64,000 nt of DNA from Agarophyton chilense (lineage: Eukaryota; Rhodophyta; Florideophyceae; Gracilariales; Gracilariaceae). The stretch is from positions 1,240,001 to 1,304,000 of the forward strand of contig JARGXX010000117.1 in NCBI GenBank assembly GCA_030374765.1. The letters run 5' to 3'. The notes beneath the pieces were generated by a model. It searched no databases, had not been told where the DNA came from, and worked only from the letters and a program-made list of their open reading frames with translations. The translations under genes and the position numbers were made by a program. Positions 58,701 to 64,000 of this stretch are shown here, piece after piece; the first letter of the stretch is position 1, and the number at the start of each line of letters is the position of its first letter.

Positions 58701-59615
58701 TTGGACGGTCATGAGCTAAGGAATTCCTTATCTCCCAATACAAACCATTCACAATGGAACACTCAGGATGAACCAGAACTAGAACACAGTAACGACCCTG
58801 TCTGTATCATCAGGAAAGAGAATTATAAAGTTCGAGTAACCGTGGGACCTCGTTCCGACAACTCTCGAGTGACCACAGCCGTAATGGACACAGACGCTGG
58901 TCCCAACTTGGTCCATCCTAGGCCGCTCCGATTGTGTGGGCAAGATTTCATTCAGGCAAGGAAGACCCCCAGGATTACCGATGCATCACGTAGACCAATG
59001 GACATTAAAGGGATGGTACCACTTTACCTCCAGTTAGGACAATTCAAAGACCGCACGTGGTTCCTTTTATGTCCCTACTTTGAGGGTGAGGCAATTCTAT
59101 GGACCTTCTTTTTCGATCGATACATTATGGCTCTTCATACAGGCCTTAGGAAAGTCGCATTCTATCCGGCTCCTTCCATCTCCATAACTGGTTCCGCCCG
59201 AAGGTCAGAAGCTAACCACAACCGAGCGATCATCTCCGAAGACACGAATTCCAATAAGGTTCGCCTGTCGAAGGCCATAAAGACACCTCCGATGACCCGA
59301 ATCACCGTATCGGTCCATTCCCAGTCCTCAGGTCTCGTGGCGATTGGGAACCACCCAAAAACGGTTCTGAAGCATATATCATTAATGGCCAATTGAGTAA
59401 TGGACATCCGCCCCAACAGGCCCTTCTCAGACACGGTCAGTAACTTCCGAGATAGGCCCGTACGGTTACTTAAAGGTACAGTGACTAGCAATAATCTCCC
59501 TGCCCCTGTGGCCATTATGGAGGCCCAAATGGATAACTTTTCAACTACAACTCCCGACGAGGACGTCGACTCTTGGGAGGGGACAGTCGCTATAGGTGCA
59601 GAATTCGAATCCTAA
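58701..59615 (+). pseudogene. E6 protease
   Basis: TTAVMDTDAGPNLVHPRPLR gives an altered active site (DTDAG for DTGAG). KHISLMAN followed by a stop at 59394 and continuing DIRPNRPFSDTVSNF matches the linker of the protease fragment at 41874. It keeps phase with RT downstream. Confidence 0.7.
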
Positions 59616-59659
59616 AGGCTCCAGGTACTTGATCTTCTCAGGGAATACCAGACCATGTG

Positions 59660-60985
59660 GTCAGGTATATTGGGAAAAATCAGAGCCACTACACACCGCA
59701 TTGACCTTTAGGACGATGCTAGACCACAGTTCCAGCACCCATACCGTACAGGCCTGAAGGGTAGAGAAATTGGTGCCGACCAGATGGAAAAAATGCGCAA
59801 AGCTCAAGTCATAGAGCCAGAGCCTCCTAACCAATCTGAATGGGCAAATCCCTTTGTACTCGCGGCTAAGAAGGATGGCTCCGTCAGGTTCTGTGTCGAC
59901 TACAGGAAGCTGCACGCAGTAACCAAGAGGGACTCATAGCCGATACCCCGTATGGATGACTGTCTAGATTCCTTAGGTGAAGCTTCCGTATTTACCATAC
60001 TGAACGCTAACTCTGGATATTGGCAAATCTCTTTGGCCGACGATGCGAGAGCGCTGACAACCTTCACCACCCATGAAGGTCTGTCCAGATTCACTCGTAT
60101 GCCCTTGGGTTTAAAGAAAGCACCAGAAACCTTCCAACGGGTAATGGACATCATACTGTCCAGAGTCAAATGGAAATCCACCCTCGTCGATTTGGATGAC
60201 GTTATAATCTTCTCACGGACCGTAAAGGAAAACCTTCGCCAGGTGAAGAAGGTGCTAACAATGCTACAGCACGCTGGAGTAACACTAAAACTCCGCAACT
60301 GCGCCATTTTCCAGGCCTCGGTGGACTGTCTCGGTCACGTCGTCCTCCCAGGAAAGCTAAAGGTAGCCACACGGACCACGAATGCGATACGCCAGGCTAA
60401 ACCTCCCAGAGAGCACAGGGAACTACGATCCTGCGTGGGCTTGGGCAACGTTTACCTACGTTTCGTCCAAGGGTTTGCTTAAATCTCGGCACCTATCAAT
60501 GCAATGCTGAAGAAAGGAAAACTGCGAGGCATTTCAGACCCTAAAGGACAAATTACTGAACCCACCTATACTGGCTTCACCAAAACCCAATAGGCCATTC
60601 TCCCTGGACACAGACTCCTCTGATGTCCAAGTGAGATGTGCACTGCTACAGTAACAGGAACCACCGAATGACTATCGACCTATTGGATACTGGAGCAGAA
60701 CGCTCACCAGCGCGGAGCGAAACTACAGTACCACCGAAAAGGAATGTCTAGCCATCGTATGGTCCTTACTGACACTCCGTCCATACCTCGAGGGAACTAG
60801 GTTTACCATTAGAACAGACCACGATCCACTCCGCTGGTTCCACAATATGAACGATGCATCAAGTCGCCTCGCTCGTTGGCGCCTTAGGCTTTCACAGTAG
60901 GACTAATATATATCCTATAGGCCAGGCATCAAGCACCAGGCAGCAGATGCCCTCTCGCGAATCATTACAGACGGAACTGATGACA
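59660..60985 (+). pseudogene. pol: E6 reverse transcriptase and RNase H remnants
   Basis: RT pieces: SEWANPFVLAAKKDGSVRFC, then a stop at 59937, then MDDCLDSLGEASVFTILNAN and FTRMPLGLKKAPETFQRVMD. The catalytic box reads [11 protein letters not shown], Asp for the Tyr of YLDD. RNase H: IGYWSRTLTS-type, KECLAIVWSLLTLRPYLEG and QAADALSRI, in several phases with stops. Confidence 0.75.
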
Positions 60986-60990
60986 AGCCA

Positions 60991-62187
60991 TTGGACGACC
61001 TCATACCTACCCCCTTTACAGATGATGGACATCAGGGTTATACGGAAACGGATTACCAAATGGTTAAGGTCAAAGTGGATGATCCTGAGGTAAAGGAGAA
61101 CAAACTCCACCTATTTGACTGGGAGACAGTACCGCCCAAATCGACAACACTTCAGGTTAACGCGATAGCCCCAGAGGAAAAAGAGCTCCTCCCTATAACT
61201 ATTGAAAAACTCTTGCAGGAGCAGGTCGAAGACCAGTACTGCAAGAAAACAGCCCGATTTGAAGGAACCCTTGGATGCCTATTCGAGTATGACCGATTTG
61301 GACTACTGTGTTGCCGCTCACCACTGGATGGCGCACTCCAACAGGTAGTACCAAGGTCATTAAGGGCGCGATTCCTATACCTTGCCCATTTCCCTCGATT
61401 GGCTGGTCACCGTGGAGGCCGAAGAATGTACCAGACCCTAAGGAAGTTCTTCTAATGGCCTCTAATGGCGCAGGACCTATGGTAAACCACACGAAAGTGT
61501 ACTTCATGTGCACAAATCCGAGGGTCTCGTTCAAACCATCAGGCCAAATTGAAGCTCTTTCCCGCCGCAGGTCCAATGAAATTTGTCGTAATGGATATAC
61601 TTGGACCTTTGCCTAAGTCGTCCCATGGAAAACGGTTTGAATTGGTTATAACCGATAGGTTTACCAAGCTTACCCGATCCCTACCCTTAGGAAAGACAAC
61701 TGCAACGGATTTCGCCACGGCCTTCTTGTCTCACTGGTTATATCCTTATGGCATGCCACTCCACCACGTTACGGATAACGGCAGCCCGTTTGTATCCAAA
61801 TTCTTCCCACACGTTTGTGCTACCTTAGGTATCCAACATTTGACCACCACTGCGTACCCCCCGCAAACCAATGGCCAAGCCGAACGCTTCAACAGCACCC
61901 TTCTCGACCGATTGGCACACTACATATCGGAGCAACAATTGGACTGGGACGACTACGTTGAGCCAATGGTTTATGCCTACAACACGCAGGGGCACGCTTC
62001 CACGGGGACAACACCTTTTGACTTAACGCTAACCAGAGCGCCGCCGCCGATAGCTGTTGACCTTCCGAAGTCTAGCATACCCCAGGACATAACGGAAGAC
62101 ATAACTCCTACCCAGGCGAATTGCTACTCGCGCCGACGAATCGACCACATTATCCAATCGGCTATAGCTGTACTGACCAAAGCCTAA
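60991..62187 (+). pseudogene. pol: E6 integrase
   Basis: The HHCC part (YLAHFPRLAGHRGGRRMYQT) is broken by stops near 61453 and 61480. From 61549 the core is open: D in VMDILGPLPKS, D in HVTDNGSPFV, E in NGQAERFNSTLL. FDLTLTRAPPP marks the end of the conserved part. Confidence 0.78.
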
Positions 62188-62670
62188 CAGCGCTACAAGG
62201 TAAATTTCGAAAAAGCCGTCTGGAACACACCTAGCTTTGGGAAAAGAGAATTATTTTACCTGGACTGACCACAGAAGGACAGTGATGAACTCGAGAACAC
62301 TACGCGGGAATTCTTACACCGCTCTACGGGACCATACAAGGTCCTGAAGGCCATTCAACATACCATTACGTTACAAATTACGGCCTACAGGACACCGTAT
62401 ACATTGATCAGATGACACGAGCCCCCAGCTCTCCCTAACGACCAAAGTCCCAGCCCCCTGGCCCAACGAAATCACTACGACATCAGGTCGACGCTCAAGT
62501 TCCCATCCCCATAAGGCAGTTCCCGCGGTCCCAAATAGCCCCATGGACCTGATGGTCAATGCCAATGACGATGACCCATCTCTTCCAACCGACTCCTCTG
62601 GACTAGCTCCTCTGGACTAGCTCCTCTGAACCACACTCTCCTTCCGGAGAGTGAACACCAACCGGAATAC

Positions 62671-62961
62671 ATGATTGAGTGCATCATCTCCGCCGATCGG
62701 GGAGGAGATGGAACTATGTGCTATCGCCTCCGTTGGTTCGGCTACAACCCTGAGGAAGACACTTGGGAAGAGCGTCAAACCTTTCCGGCTAGTTTTATCA
62801 CCTGCTATTGGCGCAAAAGCGGCAGCACGGAGCACAGCCTTCAGGAGAGGGCAACCATTGGCCCGAATAATACCAAAACACCTCTCGAAACACCTCTGGA
62901 CACGACGGTTCGCTGTAGTGCCCGCATCAGGGAACAAATTCAGTTCTCAGGCGACACCTGA
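62671..62961 (+). pseudogene. E6 chromodomain
   Basis: MIECIISADRGGDGTMCYRL followed by RWFGYNPEEDTWEERQTFP, a chromodomain. Ends with a tail of 35 residues and a TGA. Confidence 0.75.
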
Positions 62962-63170
62962 CGAAGACCTGAGATGCTCCCAAGGTTCGGACGCCGTGCT
63001 GAGGCATGCAAGTTTAAGGAATACAAAAGCAGCTTTTGGAAAGTAAAAGCATTAATTTATTTGACAAACTGAAAGAGGTTTAACAGCCCTTTCCATGACC
63101 TCAAGGTTCGCCAAAGCGCTCCGAACACCAACAGGACTCACTGGGGCGGCGTAGGAGTAACTGTGTCGTC

Positions 63171-63560
63171 CTAATCGGAACCTGCAGGAGCAAAACCGGG
63201 ACTAGGGTCACCCGAGAAGCCTACTGTACCAATAAGACCGGCCCCAGCGAGCCGTGCACGCTTATTCGGCGGAGATTTCCCTGAGGAACTATTGTCACTA
63301 TCTGAGAATTCCCGGTCGCTCAAATGTAGACGATACCGGGCATCCAAGTCGGCAGTAATCCTCTGGGACATCATTTGTGCATTCTGCTGCAGGAAATTAT
63401 TAACCATAGCGGTTCTCGGAACGCTCATAAGCCATTTGGTATCACGAAGAGCTCCCGGCTTGGTTTGTTCGAAGCCATGGTCCGCCTGCTCACAGGCTGG
63501 TCCCCCGGGAGATGCATAGGAAAACCGACGAAAGCAACAAATTCCGGAGGGATACTAGAG
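63171..63560 (-). CDS. Antisense ORF downstream of E6 chromodomain, hypothetical
   Basis: A minus-strand frame reads GALRDTKWLMSVPRTAMVNN, then FLQQNAQMMSQRITADLDAR, an acidic Ser patch (DREFSDSDNSS) and a basic patch PPNKRARLAG. Its place and direction, opposite to pol and just after the chromodomain, match the antisense ORFs of E3 and E4, but I cannot align the sequence with either. It may be the C-terminus of a diverged homologue, or unrelated. The other frames up to 63840 add nothing clear. Confidence 0.3.
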
Positions 63561-64000
63561 TATCTGACGGGCTTATAAGGCGAGTTCGGCATCGCGTGCG
63601 ACCAATGGAAAAGTACCAAAATGGGAAGACGAGATGACGGAACTGACCCGAGCGGACTGACAGACGTAAACCACGGTGCACGAAGCGCGGAAGGTCGCCA
63701 AAGGAAGAACGAAGGCTAAAGAAGGCGTCAATGATCGTCAGTGGAGAATAACCCGAGGGGAATTTTCGCCAACGCGCCACGAAGAAAACGCTAGCGATGC
63801 ACCTATGCCCAGTGTTCACGGCGCGCTCGAGTTTCAATCCATAGGCAAATTAATTGCCACCCCTGCGCCAATGGTCAGCTCACACTTCCTCATACCCCCG
63901 CAGGTGATGACGACGCAACGTCCCGTCGCGCCCGATGGTAATAGGAGCAACTATGCGCTCACATACCCTGGGTCAATCATGAGGCAATCTGGACTTCGCC

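Larger units (their letters stand above)
56510..64000 (+). mobile_element. E6: old degraded Ty3/gypsy chromovirus, plus strand
   Basis: Gag, protease, RT, RNase H, integrase and chromodomain can be read in order on the plus strand, in pieces separated by many stops and frameshifts. The LTRs were not identified; the right end may be outside the window. Its proteins are the most diverged of the chromoviruses here. Confidence 0.75.

Noticed and set aside
1-64000. CRISPR arrays, bacterial operons, Shine-Dalgarno sites, prophage
   Set aside because: No regularly spaced repeats; the sequence is eukaryotic in gene layout, tRNA structure and transposons.

Overview
The window is nuclear DNA of an intron-poor eukaryote, most likely a red alga of the florideophyte type (for example a Chondrus-like genome). 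The evidence is: single-exon genes with long stretches of retrotransposon between them; Ty3/gypsy chromoviruses with C-terminal chromodomains and one Ty1/copia element; a nuclear gene for the mitochondrial ribosomal protein uS14; and two tRNA genes (Asp-GUC, Ala-UGC) whose D-loops each carry an 11-12 nt insertion, a tRNA-intron position known from red algae. The species is an inference; no marker gene fixes it.

Layout. 1-7030: a minus-strand chromovirus (E1) with chromodomain, RT/RNase H, protease, gag, primer-binding site and 5' LTR; its integrase has been deleted. 7245-8243: a decayed gag-like ORF. 8839-18077: a gene island with a secreted heparinase II/III-like protein, a small putatively myristoylated protein, mitochondrial uS14, tRNA-Asp, a LURP-one/Tubby-like protein, a decayed dehydrogenase fragment, an enolase-superfamily (MR/MLE) enzyme and a 3-hydroxyisobutyrate-dehydrogenase-like enzyme. 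18721-20770: a broken ORF with a basic helical segment and a gag, the gag split by a solo LTR (E2) with a perfect target-site duplication. 20771-41873: a minus-strand chromovirus (E3) that carries a second chromovirus (E4, 22679-32856, plus strand, paired 667-bp LTRs) inserted in its own antisense ORF. 41874-42720: a protease fragment joined to the E3 LTR. 43280-49551: a second gene island with a heparinase paralogue, a C2H2 zinc-finger protein and a secretory-pathway fucosyltransferase-like protein, followed by tRNA-Ala at 49945. 50694-56209: a nearly complete copia element (E5) with 213-bp LTRs and a perfect duplication, itself holding a second solo LTR of the E2 family. 56510-64000: an old, heavily mutated plus-strand chromovirus (E6).

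The most notable feature is an extra protein-coding gene that both E3 and E4 carry on the strand opposite to gag-pol, between the chromodomain and the 3' LTR. The two proteins are clearly homologous along their length although the elements have unrelated LTRs and lie in opposite orientations. In E3 the frame becomes a perfect 623-codon ORF once E4 and one copy of the target duplication are discounted. I recognise no known domain in it. The same elements share a -1 frameshift heptamer at the gag stop codon, an unusual shared primer-binding site, and paired CACGTG boxes in each gypsy-type LTR family.

The host genes point to extracellular polysaccharide work (two secreted lyase-fold proteins, one glycosyltransferase) and to a two-gene catabolic pair (MR/MLE enzyme plus dehydrogenase). 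All calls are from reading the sequence; no database search was run.
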